64,000 nucleotides of DNA, taken from positions 310,001 to 374,000 of the forward strand of contig NZ_JAVIXR010000003.1 in assembly GCF_031157525.1 (NCBI RefSeq). The letters are read 5' to 3'. The translations under genes and the position numbers were made by a program. Source of the stretch: Marinobacter sediminicola (GTDB lineage: Bacteria > Pseudomonadota > Gammaproteobacteria > Pseudomonadales > Oleiphilaceae). Shown here piece after piece: positions 18,703 through 28,600 of the stretch; the stretch's first letter is position 1, and each line of letters opens with the position of its first letter. The notes under the pieces are model-generated. The model was not told where the DNA came from. It did not search any database and was given only the letters and a program-made list of their open reading frames with translations.

Positions 18703-20967
18703 TTATTGAGTTGTCTCAGTCTTGAACCACCACTCCGGTAACAACCCTCGAATCTGCGGCTGCATAAAGCGGTCGTCAATCAGCCAGATCACCCCACGAT
18801 CGTCCGGCGTGCGAATCACCCGGCCAGCGGCCTGAGCCACTTTCTGTAAACCCGGAATCATGTAGGTATAGTCATAGCCGGCACCAAAGCGCTTGTGCAA
18901 GCGGTGTTTGAGAATCTCATGCCAGGCATCAAACGGCGGCAGGCCCAGGGTAGCCACAAACGCGCCAATCAACTGCTCGCCCGGCAAATCGATACCTTCG
19001 CTGAACACGCCTCCCAGAACGGCAAACGCCACGCTACCGGATTCTTCCCGGAACCCTGCCAGAAACTCTTGTCGCTGCTGCGGGCTCATTCCCGAATGCT
19101 GCGAACGCTGGGGCACATCCGGCGCGAAGTAACTCAGTGCGTTGCTCACTTCATTCAGATATTTAAAGCTGCTGAAAAACGCCAAGTAGTGCCCCGGGCG
19201 ATCCCGAAATTGCTTCGCGATCAGTTCTGAAATGGGCTCCACCGATGCCTCGCGGTGAGCCTGTCGAGTGCTGATCTTTGGGGTGAACTGCACCTGCAAC
19301 TGATCGGCACTGAAGGGGCTTGGCAGCGAGATAAAACGGCTATTCTCCGGTAAACCCAGCAAGTCCCTGTAATACACGCCGGGGCTGAGGGTGGCAGAGA
19401 ACAGCAATACTGAGGCGGCAGCCTGAAAGCGATCCCGCAGGAAGTCCGCCGGCACCAGATTCTGAATGGCAACGCTTGCCCTGCCTCGGCCTTCACGGCG
19501 AAATTCGCACAGGGAATGATCTCCAAAGGAGTTCGCCAACTTCATGAAGGCGACGGACTCGAACAATACTTCCTGCAACGCCAAGTCCGGCGGGTTATCG
19601 GCCAGGTAATCTGACAACCCGGAGACCAACCCCTGCAGGCTGCCAGTAAGCGCAGCGGGAAGCTCATCGAGAAATACCGGCGTGTTACCTTTCTCTGAAT
19701 GATCACGGATAACACCCTGCCAAGCTCGGGCGGTGCGATCCAGGTGCGGCTTCAGGACCTTGGGTGCGGTTTTTCGGATTCTCAGCAGCCGTTGCTGGTC
19801 CAGCTGCACCGAATACATGCCTCGCCCGCGATCCACCAGATTGTGGGCTTCATCCACAAGCACTGCGGTTTTCCAATTGTTCTGCCGGGTGAGGCCGTGG
19901 AGCAGGGCAGACTGATCAAACATCCGGTTTACATCGCCAATAATGACATCGCACCAGCGGGCCATTTCCTGAGCCAGAAAATAGGGACAAATATCGTGGC
20001 CAGCTGCAATCTTCACCAACACCTCCTGAGTGAGCGTTGTGCCCGCCTGAGCAGCTTCGGCACGGGCATCTGGCAAACGATCAAAGAAGCCTTTGGCCAG
20101 TGGACAGGAATCGCCATGGCAGGCTTTATCCGGGTGCTCACACGCATCTGACTTGGCCACCAGTTCCAACGTACGCAAGGGCCAGATGTGCGGTTCTTCC
20201 TGTGCCGCGCGCAAACGCTCCACTGCGTCCACCGCCAGCTGCCGGGCGGTATTTCGGCAGGTGAGGTAAGCCAGTCGGTCGTGCTTGGCTGTGGGCATGG
20301 CCATCAGTGCGGGGAACAGGGTGCCCAGGGTTTTACCCAAGCCTGTGGGTGCTTCGAGCAGCAGGGTTTCGCCTTTCACGGCGTTTTTGTAGACGGTTTC
20401 AGCAAGCTGTCGCTGGCGAGGACGAAAATGTTTGAACGGGAAGCGCAGGTCGGCAAGGCGAATATCCCGCTGCTCCCGGTGGTGGGCTTCCTGCTCTGCC
20501 CATAACCGGTAACGCCCGCACAGGGTTTCCAGCTCCTGCCACAACTCCTTGGCGGTGGCGGTTTCAGTCACCGGTGTTTCCCGGTTGTTGCCAATATTGA
20601 AGTACACCAGCGACAGCTTCAGGGTTTTGCGGTTTTCCTGTTTGCAGAGAAGGGCGCCGTAGGCTCTTAGCTGGGCTCGATGCAACGCCCGTTGATGGGG
20701 TCGTATTCGGGACAAGTCTCCACGGTGAGTTTTGATTTCCTCCAGCAAGCCAGAGTGGGGGTTATACACATCGGCCCGGCCATACAGCTCTAGCCCCAAG
20801 CATTCACCGGTAAGTGAATACTCGCTTTTGTAGCCGTAACCGCGTTTACCCTGAATGGCTTGATGGCCAAGAACGCCCTCTTCTGCACTGGGTGCCGGGG
20901 TGTAACGGAAGTCCAGATCACCTTCTCTCGCAGCAAATTCGCAAAGGGTTCGAACCGCCACCCTCAT
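18703..20967 (-). CDS. XPD/DinG-like Fe-S helicase with N-terminal PD-(D/E)XK region
   Basis: Superfamily 2 DNA helicase of the Rad3/XPD/DinG type, 754 residues from the ATG at 20967. Residues 1-120 look like a PD-(D/E)XK nuclease fold (YGRADVYNPHSGLLEEIKT: D then ExK). Helicase motifs follow: Walker A LLEAPTGLGKT (about 207), four cysteines between about 270 and 328 consistent with the XPD 4Fe-4S cluster (CEHPDKACHGDSC, then DICPYF), VDEAHNLVD (about 370), and late motifs ending QAAGRVIRTPDDRGVIWLIDDRF. The ATG overlaps the stop of the VRR-NUC gene (ATGA), so both are translated together, pointing to a joint role in DNA repair. Confidence 0.93.
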   Translation of the reverse strand: MRVAVRTLCEFAAREGDLDFRYTPAPSAEEGVLGHQAIQGKRGYGYKSEYSLTGECLGLELYGRADVYNPHSGLLEEIKTHRGDLSRIRPHQRALHRAQLRAYGALLCKQENRKTLKLSLVYFNIGNNRETPVTETATAKELWQELETLCGRYRLWAEQEAHHREQRDIRLADLRFPFKHFRPRQRQLAETVYKNAVKGETLLLEAPTGLGKTLGTLFPALMAMPTAKHDRLAYLTCRNTARQLAVDAVERLRAAQEEPHIWPLRTLELVAKSDACEHPDKACHGDSCPLAKGFFDRLPDARAEAAQAGTTLTQEVLVKIAAGHDICPYFLAQEMARWCDVIIGDVNRMFDQSALLHGLTRQNNWKTAVLVDEAHNLVDRGRGMYSVQLDQQRLLRIRKTAPKVLKPHLDRTARAWQGVIRDHSEKGNTPVFLDELPAALTGSLQGLVSGLSDYLADNPPDLALQEVLFESVAFMKLANSFGDHSLCEFRREGRGRASVAIQNLVPADFLRDRFQAAASVLLFSATLSPGVYYRDLLGLPENSRFISLPSPFSADQLQVQFTPKISTRQAHREASVEPISELIAKQFRDRPGHYLAFFSSFKYLNEVSNALSYFAPDVPQRSQHSGMSPQQRQEFLAGFREESGSVAFAVLGGVFSEGIDLPGEQLIGAFVATLGLPPFDAWHEILKHRLHKRFGAGYDYTYMIPGLQKVAQAAGRVIRTPDDRGVIWLIDDRFMQPQIRGLLPEWWFKTETTQ

Positions 20968-22676
20968 GTTGTTGCCTCGCTGTCTTGCCAGCGTAGGTAA
21001 CACACGCTGGCGGCAATGCCCTTGCGGGCAAAGAAGTGTAGCCAGCGGATTTGATGATCCTGCAGTCGGTCGCCCGGGCCTTTTACTTCGATCATTTCAT
21101 AACGGGCCCTATCTTCGTCGATTTGCGCCGAAAACTTGATAAGATCAGGGAAACCACTTCGATGTTCGCGTATATTCAATAAGATCCGTTCAAACATAAG
21201 CTGCAAGTCTGCGGCGGGAATTCTATCCAGTGCCAGGTTCAGCAATTCTTCATCCAGAGCCGGCCAAACAACAAAAGGATTGGTGATGCCCTGCTTGGCT
21301 GCGTAGGTATCCAGAATTTTCTGGCGATAGCTGCCATTCTTCAGTGCAGCAAAACACTCATCGAACGATTCTTGCCGGCGACTCACAAAATCTTCCCGCA
21401 CCAAGTCTGCGGGGCCGGTATGGAAGGGGTGAAAGAAGGCACCGGGAATGGCTTTGAATATCGTATGCCAGCACAGCAAGCCGAACAGGCCGTTGATCAG
21501 GGTGTTTTCCACATAGAACACTGGCGCTTCCGGCGTGGAAAGCCGATCTCGAACCACTTCTTCCACCGAGTTGGCGGACTGCGCCATGGTTAGCGTGAAC
21601 TCGCGGATTTCAGGATTCACCAGCGCAGGCGGAACTGGCTCGCCCACCTTTTTAGCCAGCCGCTTAACAATGCGGGCCAACCCCTGAGCTTCGGCATCGC
21701 TTAGCTCCTGGTTTTGCCAGTGTGCCGCAATATTCCAAGCTTCCTCGAAGCGTTTCATTCGCTCCAGCAGCCGCAGCTGTTTTAATCTGGCCTCTCGGTG
21801 CCTGCTGGCAGCCAGTGCCTGCAATGCCAGTTCCCGGTCACCCTGTCGTTCCGCCTGCCGCCCCAACTCAAGCAACAAGCGATCACGGCGGCTGGTCAGC
21901 CAGGGGTTGTCCGTAGCCGCCGGAAGATCAGCCCAAACCTCAGCGGCGGGCACGCCAGCATCCAGGCTCTCCCGGCAGTGGTGCATGGCCAGGTAAGTAT
22001 CCACCTCGCTACGATGAGTGAACGCCCGCGCTTCAGGGGTAAACTCAACCCGTTCATAGCGGTGATGGCCTAGCTCCACCAACACAAAATCCGACCAGCT
22101 TTGGCGCAGATTTCCGAAGAACATCAGGCGAATGCGATCGAACAAAGACATGTGGCTCACCCGCACCACCGGCGAAGCCGTGTCATTAAACCAGTCTGCC
22201 AGTGAGCGAGCATCGGCAAAGGCTCCCTGCAGGGTTTCCTTCATTCGGGCTTTGGGGAGATTTTTGGCAAGCCCGACTTGCTCCAGCATTGGTGCAAAAG
22301 CCGTGCGCAGTTCAACCAAAGTAAATAGACGGAAAATATCATCCAGAGCCAGCAGGGGATCGGCATCCAGCCAACCACCGGCAATCAACTCATCAAGCGC
22401 CTCCGCTTCCGGGCACCCCAACTCCGGGTAATTCAGCTTATCAGCGCGAAACAAGTCCCCTGTGCGCATCACCATGCGAGTCAGCAAGGCACGGGCAGCG
22501 CGAGGCAACTCAAAAAAATCGCGCAAACAGCCTCGTTCCGGCTCCAGCAGCAAATCCGAGTGATGGTTTGCCACCCAGGCGACAACCGTTTCCATGTTTT
22601 GCAGGTAGTACAGGGGGTTTTCAAGATCGGCGGCGGCAGGACGCTCATGGCCTGGACCCACTATCAGCTCAGACAT
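20964..22676 (-). CDS. FAN1-like structure-specific nuclease (VRR-NUC domain)
   Basis: A 570-residue protein with a C-terminal VRR-NUC endonuclease domain. The active-site pattern is visible near residues 495-545: GFPDLIKF, then MIEVKGPGDRLQDHQIRW, giving the PD...ExK...Q catalytic set. The long helical N-terminal part, including LPRAARALLTRMVMRTGDLFR (about 52-72), matches bacterial FAN1 homologues such as that of Pseudomonas aeruginosa. FAN1 enzymes cut 5' flaps and unhook interstrand crosslinks. Human FAN1 has an added UBZ and SAP; only TPR-like and nuclease parts are evident here. It overlaps the downstream helicase gene by four bases. Confidence 0.92.
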   Translation of the reverse strand: MSELIVGPGHERPAAADLENPLYYLQNMETVVAWVANHHSDLLLEPERGCLRDFFELPRAARALLTRMVMRTGDLFRADKLNYPELGCPEAEALDELIAGGWLDADPLLALDDIFRLFTLVELRTAFAPMLEQVGLAKNLPKARMKETLQGAFADARSLADWFNDTASPVVRVSHMSLFDRIRLMFFGNLRQSWSDFVLVELGHHRYERVEFTPEARAFTHRSEVDTYLAMHHCRESLDAGVPAAEVWADLPAATDNPWLTSRRDRLLLELGRQAERQGDRELALQALAASRHREARLKQLRLLERMKRFEEAWNIAAHWQNQELSDAEAQGLARIVKRLAKKVGEPVPPALVNPEIREFTLTMAQSANSVEEVVRDRLSTPEAPVFYVENTLINGLFGLLCWHTIFKAIPGAFFHPFHTGPADLVREDFVSRRQESFDECFAALKNGSYRQKILDTYAAKQGITNPFVVWPALDEELLNLALDRIPAADLQLMFERILLNIREHRSGFPDLIKFSAQIDEDRARYEMIEVKGPGDRLQDHQIRWLHFFARKGIAASVCYLRWQDSEATT

Positions 22677-22745
22677 GCCTTATCACCATTCTTAGTTCCT
22701 GCCACTATGGAGAATCCGGCGCATTACGCTCGGTCACAGGCAGGT

Positions 22746-22800
22746 AAAAAAAGCGGCTGCGAGAGTTTAAATTAGCTTTCAGTCAACTGCTGTAGCCGCT
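22746..22800 (-). terminator. Possible terminator of the DUF4124/TPR gene
   Basis: On the minus strand AGCGGCT and AGCCGCT pair across a long 35-base loop that contains the stop codon, and the second arm is followed by TTTTTTT. The arms and T-run fit a rho-independent terminator, but the loop is large. Confidence 0.5.
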
Positions 22801-24337
22801 GGTAAATCTTTCTGGCTTCCGTACTTCCAAGATCCATGGCCCTCTTCGCATCGACTTTAGCTGCGTCAAAATCCTGCAGGTGGTAATAAGTGCCAGAGCG
22901 CTCCAGATAGGCCCGAGGATCATTCGGCTTTATCAAGAGATAGGCTTGCCAGTAATCCAGAATGTCACGGGTTTTCCCCTGCACGAACAGGGCGTGATCA
23001 GCCAACTGGTAGTAGCGAAACTCACCGGGACTCATTTCGATCGCGCGATCCAGAATTACCTTTGCCCGTTCTGGTTGATGACCCTCAATCAACTCCTTCG
23101 CCTGTCTGAACAGAGCCTCTGCAGATCCGGATGCCTTGGCAGCCCCGTCTGCGGACGGTATGTTCGGGGTGGTAGCATAAGCCATTAACTTTAAACGGAA
23201 CTTGTTAATCCACTTGTCATCAGGTTTGAGGGCATAGGCTCGCTGGATGTCCATGAGTGATTCATCATAACGTTTGACCGCCGCAAAGGACTTGGCACGC
23301 CAGTAATAGTAGTCTCCGTCCTCCTTGTCCTGATTGATTGCCACATTAAAGTCCGCCAAGGCTTTCTCATGCTCGCCCTGCCGTGCGTAACTTTTACCCC
23401 TCACGAAGTAACTTCTCGGGCGCCCGCCTTTATCAATCGCTATGGAGAGAAACCCACTAGCTTCCGAATACTCTTTGTTGATGTATGCCATTCGCCCGGC
23501 TTCGTAGTAGGCGTAAGAAACCAGCCGGCGAAGCCTTGGGTTGGTATCCACATGATGTTGTGCATTATTTGCAAAGCTGATCATGGACAATGGCGACCCT
23601 CCCCATTTTGGGTCCAGGGTTTCAATGTAGTACTTCCTGGCCAAATAGTTCTCTGGGTAGCGTTTTATCGCCTGTTCCAATGTGCGGAGGGCGTCCGGAT
23701 AGTGTCCACCGGATTTGGCGATATTGATACGCAGGCAGTATGCCCACAGTGCACCATCTTCGAGGAGCAAAGCGCGGCTCACATCACTCTCTGCCCGGTC
23801 CATGAAAGCCACCATCCGGTCGATGTTTTCCTTTGGAGTTTCAGCAATATACGCGCCGCCGCGGGCTTCCCAGCCGCGATGTACCAGATAGGTCGCGCGT
23901 GCGAGGTACCCTTGATATTGCTGGGGATACTGAGAGATCCAGCGGTCAAATAGTGCCTCCCAAGCCGGAACATCCTGCTGGAATATCTGGTAGGCATCAC
24001 GGAGATGTAACTCGTTAATGATATCCTTCTTGACCGCTTGCAAGCGGTCAGCCAACACGCTGTTCAATTCGCCAAACTCCTCATTCTCGAAGAGCTTTCT
24101 TACCCGAAGGGCGTCGCTTGCTGCAGGCTGACGATACTCGCTTTGTGCCTGGATACCCGGATCAGAAGCCTTTTCTGGCTTTTTCAATACTTCTGCATTT
24201 CTTTTCTGTTGGTTGGAAGGCGGCTTATCACTGAAGTGCGTACGGCCATCATCGTCGACCCACTTGTAGATTCCCGCCTGAAGACCAAACGATGTGAATA
24301 GGCAAAAGAACGCTGCTATCCTGAGTACGCCGTGCAC
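22772..24337 (-). CDS. DUF4124 and TPR-repeat exported protein
   Basis: A 521-residue exported protein. Residues 1-21 form a signal peptide. Directly after it is a DUF4124 segment (IYKWVDDDGRTHFSDKPPS, about 23-42), a small envelope-associated domain. From about 210 onward there are several tetratricopeptide repeats, for example PRSYFVRGKSYARQGEHEKALADFNVAI (about 305-333) and two near the C-terminus ending YYHLQDFDAAKVDAKRAMDLG. It is probably a periplasmic scaffold; partner and role are unknown. The gene sits between the FAN1/helicase operon and an AT-rich unknown gene on the same strand. Confidence 0.85.
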   Translation of the reverse strand: MHGVLRIAAFFCLFTSFGLQAGIYKWVDDDGRTHFSDKPPSNQQKRNAEVLKKPEKASDPGIQAQSEYRQPAASDALRVRKLFENEEFGELNSVLADRLQAVKKDIINELHLRDAYQIFQQDVPAWEALFDRWISQYPQQYQGYLARATYLVHRGWEARGGAYIAETPKENIDRMVAFMDRAESDVSRALLLEDGALWAYCLRINIAKSGGHYPDALRTLEQAIKRYPENYLARKYYIETLDPKWGGSPLSMISFANNAQHHVDTNPRLRRLVSYAYYEAGRMAYINKEYSEASGFLSIAIDKGGRPRSYFVRGKSYARQGEHEKALADFNVAINQDKEDGDYYYWRAKSFAAVKRYDESLMDIQRAYALKPDDKWINKFRLKLMAYATTPNIPSADGAAKASGSAEALFRQAKELIEGHQPERAKVILDRAIEMSPGEFRYYQLADHALFVQGKTRDILDYWQAYLLIKPNDPRAYLERSGTYYHLQDFDAAKVDAKRAMDLGSTEARKIYQRLQQLTES

Positions 24338-24434
24338 AGTAACTCCTTGTTTTAGTCCAGGTCGTAATCGAAGATCTGGAGTTGATTCTAATAATGAGGT
24401 TTTCCTTTTTGGTACCGCGCACCAACTAATGTAA

Positions 24435-25208
24435 TTATGATGAATTCAGGTTCATCACTGTGCGAGCCCTGAATTCAAATACACGAGAACCAACTTGTGT
24501 CACCAGATCGTAAAAGTATTCTGCATGCTCTGGCATATCAAAATTGCTACTCAGTTCAAAAACAATATTTAAAGTGCCGTCCCGAATCTCCAACTTATAA
24601 AAAAACACAACGTCGGCAATTGAGCAGAAAAATTCCTTCATACTTTCTTCAGCATCTTTGGGAAAAAACTTGTAGAACAGCAGAGCTCTTTCCAAACTTG
24701 ATAAATCAGCCCACTCGTCTTCCTCAATAGAATCCGGAACACTTTTTCGTACAACCAACAAATTCGGACAATCCAGGTTATAAAACCCAAGCACCACTTC
24801 TGAATCATCTCGAATCATGATTAAAGGGCTGTCCTGATCAGATGGCACTATCCAATATTCATTGGTATCCCAAAATAGCAAAGAGAGACTATTGAAAAAC
24901 CTGGTACTTGGCCTCTGAGCATCAACAAAATAGCCTGAGGACACCAATTGGCTCTTAATTCTTCTGAATTGATTATCCAGAAGCCTGGTTAATCGCCAAG
25001 CAAAAAGAGATGCTACGACCATTAATAGAATCAGCGCGGTCTTTCGATCAATCGACCAGCCGAGCTTTTCCAGGGTAGCAATAATCCCTTGTGGCAATAT
25101 GATAACCATCAGAAAAACTGCAACTGAATTCCAAAACACCAGAGTTGGTTTACGAAAAAGTTCCGCAAACTCACGCCCCACTCTGGTTAAAAATTTCTCA
25201 TCTTTCAT
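24435..25208 (-). CDS. Unknown membrane protein with two N-terminal transmembrane segments
   Basis: I do not recognise this 257-residue protein. It has two hydrophobic segments, about residues 24-46 (FWNSVAVFLMVIILPQG) and 57-77 (ALILLMVVASLFAW), a short basic linker, and an acidic mixed alpha/beta C-terminal domain of about 170 residues, likely cytosolic. Its base composition is clearly more AT-rich than the flanking TPR and recC genes, which hints at transfer. Its ATG overlaps by 11 bases the end of a small upstream open frame on the same strand, so the two were probably one operon. Confidence 0.7.
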   Translation of the reverse strand: MKDEKFLTRVGREFAELFRKPTLVFWNSVAVFLMVIILPQGIIATLEKLGWSIDRKTALILLMVVASLFAWRLTRLLDNQFRRIKSQLVSSGYFVDAQRPSTRFFNSLSLLFWDTNEYWIVPSDQDSPLIMIRDDSEVVLGFYNLDCPNLLVVRKSVPDSIEEDEWADLSSLERALLFYKFFPKDAEESMKEFFCSIADVVFFYKLEIRDGTLNIVFELSSNFDMPEHAEYFYDLVTQVGSRVFEFRARTVMNLNSS

Positions 25209-25435
25209 TTTTTACGATCTGGATTTGAAGAAGCTTCCCGGCCTGGCGCTGAACACCGTCCAGAATTGACTCTGCAATACGCAAAGGAAAATCGCTTGGA
25301 AACAAGGTTTCCACTTTACCAAAGGTCGATATTACCATGGTCGAGAAAGCCAATAGGAAGCTTGAGCAAGGCCTCGATTCGGCTTCTGGCATTTTTTACT
25401 GCTGCAGCCAAGGCTTCAGCAGATGTGACTTTCAT
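25198..25435 (-). pseudogene. Small unknown gene, apparently frameshifted
   Basis: Two overlapping minus-strand frames together look like one protein of about 75-80 residues. The first starts with ATG at 25435 (MKVTSAEALAAAVKNARSR, an amphipathic helix) and stops after 39 codons at 25316. The second, in the next frame, continues with GKVETLFPSDFPLRIAESIL and ends at 25198, overlapping the 257-residue unknown gene by 11 bases. Both halves have natural-looking composition, so I read this as one gene broken by a single-base change between about 25318 and 25390, or a sequencing error. The second frame alone also has an ATG (64 residues). No function is recognised. Confidence 0.45.
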
Positions 25436-25605
25436 AGCTATAGCCACTAGAGGATTAACTCAGAAATATACCCTGTAGGGGATTAAACACTCACAACCAG
25501 CCCTTCCAAAAATTTGAGCAGCAGAGGTTTGCGCTATCCGCTTATCTACCCACATGCGGTAACCTGTAGCATCGGAATTGCCTCAGATATCAAACAGGGA
25601 AACCC

Positions 25606-28600
25606 ATGCCCGAACACGCCACCATCACCCCTGGCTTTCACGCCGTTCACGCCAACCATCTGGAAGACCTGCGCCGGGCTGTGGTGTTTATCTGCCAGCA
25701 GAACCCTCTGCCACCCCTGCAAAGTGAAACTTTTCTGGTGCAGAGTAATGGTATTGCCCAGTGGCTGAAGCTGGCGCTGGCAGAAAAGCGTTCGGACGAT
25801 GGCAGCGAAGGCGGGCTCGGTATTGCCGCCGGTATGGACTTTCTGTTCCCGGCGCGATTTATCTGGCAGGCCTACCGTGCCGTGCTGCCGGATGGCGAAG
25901 TGCCGGAGCAATCCCCGTTTGATAAGCGCCGGCTGGTATGGCGGCTTTATCGCCTGCTGCCGGAACTGGTTCATACAGACGAAGCGTTTAATCCGCTGGC
26001 GCGTTTTCTCGAAGGCAGCGACCCTGATTTGCGGGCGTTCCAGCTGGCGGAGAAGGTAGCGGATCTGTTCGACCAGTATCAGGTGTTCCGTGCCGACTGG
26101 CTGGCTGCTTGGGAGCAGGGCCGGGATGTGGTGATCACCGCCCGCAGCGAAGAAAAACCGGTTGAGGAAGATACCCGTTGGCAGCCAATGCTGTGGCGCA
26201 AACTGGTGGAAGACACCGGCGCGGAAGCCCACACCAGCCGTTCGCAGATTCATACCCGGTTTATGACCGAGGGCCAGCGCATCTCCGCGCCCGCTCACCC
26301 AGGCCGTTTACCCAGGCGCATTGTGGTGTTCGGAGTATCGTCACTGCCGCGTCAGGCACTGGAAGCTCTATATGTACTCAGCCGCTTCAGCCAGGTGGTG
26401 CTTTGCGTACACAACCCTTCACAGTTTTACTGGGCGGATATTGTCAGCGACCGCGAACTGCTGAAAGCCGAGCGCAAGCGTGGCAAAGTCCACCAGACCC
26501 TGTCGAAGATTGAGGATGCCGACCAACTGCACCAGCACGCTAATCCATTGCTGGCAGCCTGGGGCAAACAGGGCCGGGATTACATTCGCTTGCTGGATGA
26601 ATTCGATAATCCCGATGAGTACCGCGCCAGCTTCCAGACGCCGGATCAGAAGATCGATATCTTCTCCGAGCACGGATCGGATCAGGCGCCTTGCCTGCTG
26701 CATCAGCTTCAGAATGACATCTACAACCTGACGCCGCTTCAGGAAATTCGGGATGAACAGCGTGAGCTCGATCTGGCTCACGACCATTCCATTGCCTTCC
26801 ACGATGCCCACAGCCCGCAACGGGAAGTGGAGATTCTGCACGATCAGCTGCTGGCGGCCTTCAACGCAGATGCCACGCTGCGACCCCGGGATGTGATGGT
26901 GATGGTGCCGGATATCAACGTCTACGCACCTCATATTCAGGCGGTGTTTGGTCGCTATACTTCAGGCCTCAAGCGCCACATTCCGTTCACCATTTCCGAT
27001 CAAGGCCAGCGCCACCACGAGCCGGTACTGATTGCCCTGGAAACGCTCATGTCGCTGCCCCGCAGCCGTTTCGGGGTGAGTGAGATTATCAGCCTGCTGG
27101 AAGTGCCCGGGGTTCGCGACCGCTTCGAGATTGCCGAAGAAGAAATTCCGTTGGCGCGTCGTTGGGTAGAAGGCGCTAACATCCGGTGGGGCCTGCACGG
27201 TGCCCACCGGGAAAGCCTGGAGTTGCCTGCCGGTCTGGATCGCAACACCTGGCAGGCTGGCCTGCGTTCCATGCTTTTAGGTTACGGCATGGGCGACGAC
27301 GAGCCTTGGGCAGGTGTTCAGCCCTACGGTGAAATCGGAGGGCTGCAAGCAAGCTTGGCAGGCCGTCTTGGCGAATTCGTTTATCGCTTGGAAACCTTAT
27401 GGCAAGAGCTGCAGGCAAGCCGCACACCCCAAGAGTGGGAAGAGCTCTTCTCGGCCATGCTGGAGCAGTTTTTCCACAAGGTAGAAGGGCACGACCTCCT
27501 GCTACTTAACCGCTTTCGCCGGCAGCTGGAGCAGTGGCTGGAAGACACGATGGCCGCCGGGCTGGATCAACAGTCGCTTCCGTTGAATATCGTGAAGGAC
27601 GTATTACTGGAAGGCCTGGATGAGGGCGGTCTGAACCAGCGCTTCCTGGCCGGTAAGGTAAACTTCGCCACACTCATGCCCATGCGTGCGATTCCCTTCC
27701 GAAAAGTATGCCTGCTGGGCATGAACGACGGCGACTACCCCCGCTCACGGCCGCCGGTGGATTTTGATCTGATGGCTCAGGATTACCGCCCGGGCGACCG
27801 CTCCCGCCGGGAAGACGACCGTTACCTGTTTCTCGAAGCCATGCTCTCAGCTCGCGAGCAGCTGTATATCAGCTGGGTAGGGCGCAGCATCCGTGACGAC
27901 TCGCCGCGACCACCCTCGGTACTGGTGGGCCAGTTGCAGGATCATCTCGACAGCTTGTGGCAGGTGCCAGGAAAGCCAAAGGATTCCGTAACCGCCGCAC
28001 TGACCACCAGCCACCCGCTGCAACCCTTCAGCCGCGATTATTTCCCCGAAGCCCAACACACCCGCAGCCTGTTCACCTACGAACACGAATGGCGCGGTGC
28101 CCATGGCAACGAAGCTGAAGAACAGCGTGAACAACAAACCGCTCTGCCGTATCACCAACCTGAGGAACCTATTACCCTCAACGATCTGGCTGGCTTCCTT
28201 AAAAAGCCTGTGGATACCTTTTACCAGCGTCGCTTGCAGGTGCGCTTCGAGGATGTGGAAGACGACGACACGGATAACGAAAACTTTGATCTGAACGGTC
28301 TCGACCGCTGGCGTCTGGATACAGAGCTGATTGAGCAGGGCCTGCTGAAAGCCGGTAACGAAGAAGACCTCCACGAAAGACTGGAAAGCACGCTGGATCG
28401 CATGGCGCGACGTGGCGACTTGGGTATGGGCGTCACCGAGCACCGATTACGAGGCGATCTCTCCGGCCGCATACCGGATCTGTTCCAACGCTATCAAAGC
28501 GCCTTGGCAGAGTGGCCCGAAGCGATCACTGAACCCTTGCCGTTTGAATATCGTCTGTCCAATAACACGGGATCGGTAGAAGTGCTGGACTTGATTAACA

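Noticed and set aside
18680-18720. Inverted repeat CAAGACTG / CAGTCTTG between the VOC and helicase genes
   Set aside because: The loop is about 20 bases and there is no T-run, so I did not call it a terminator.
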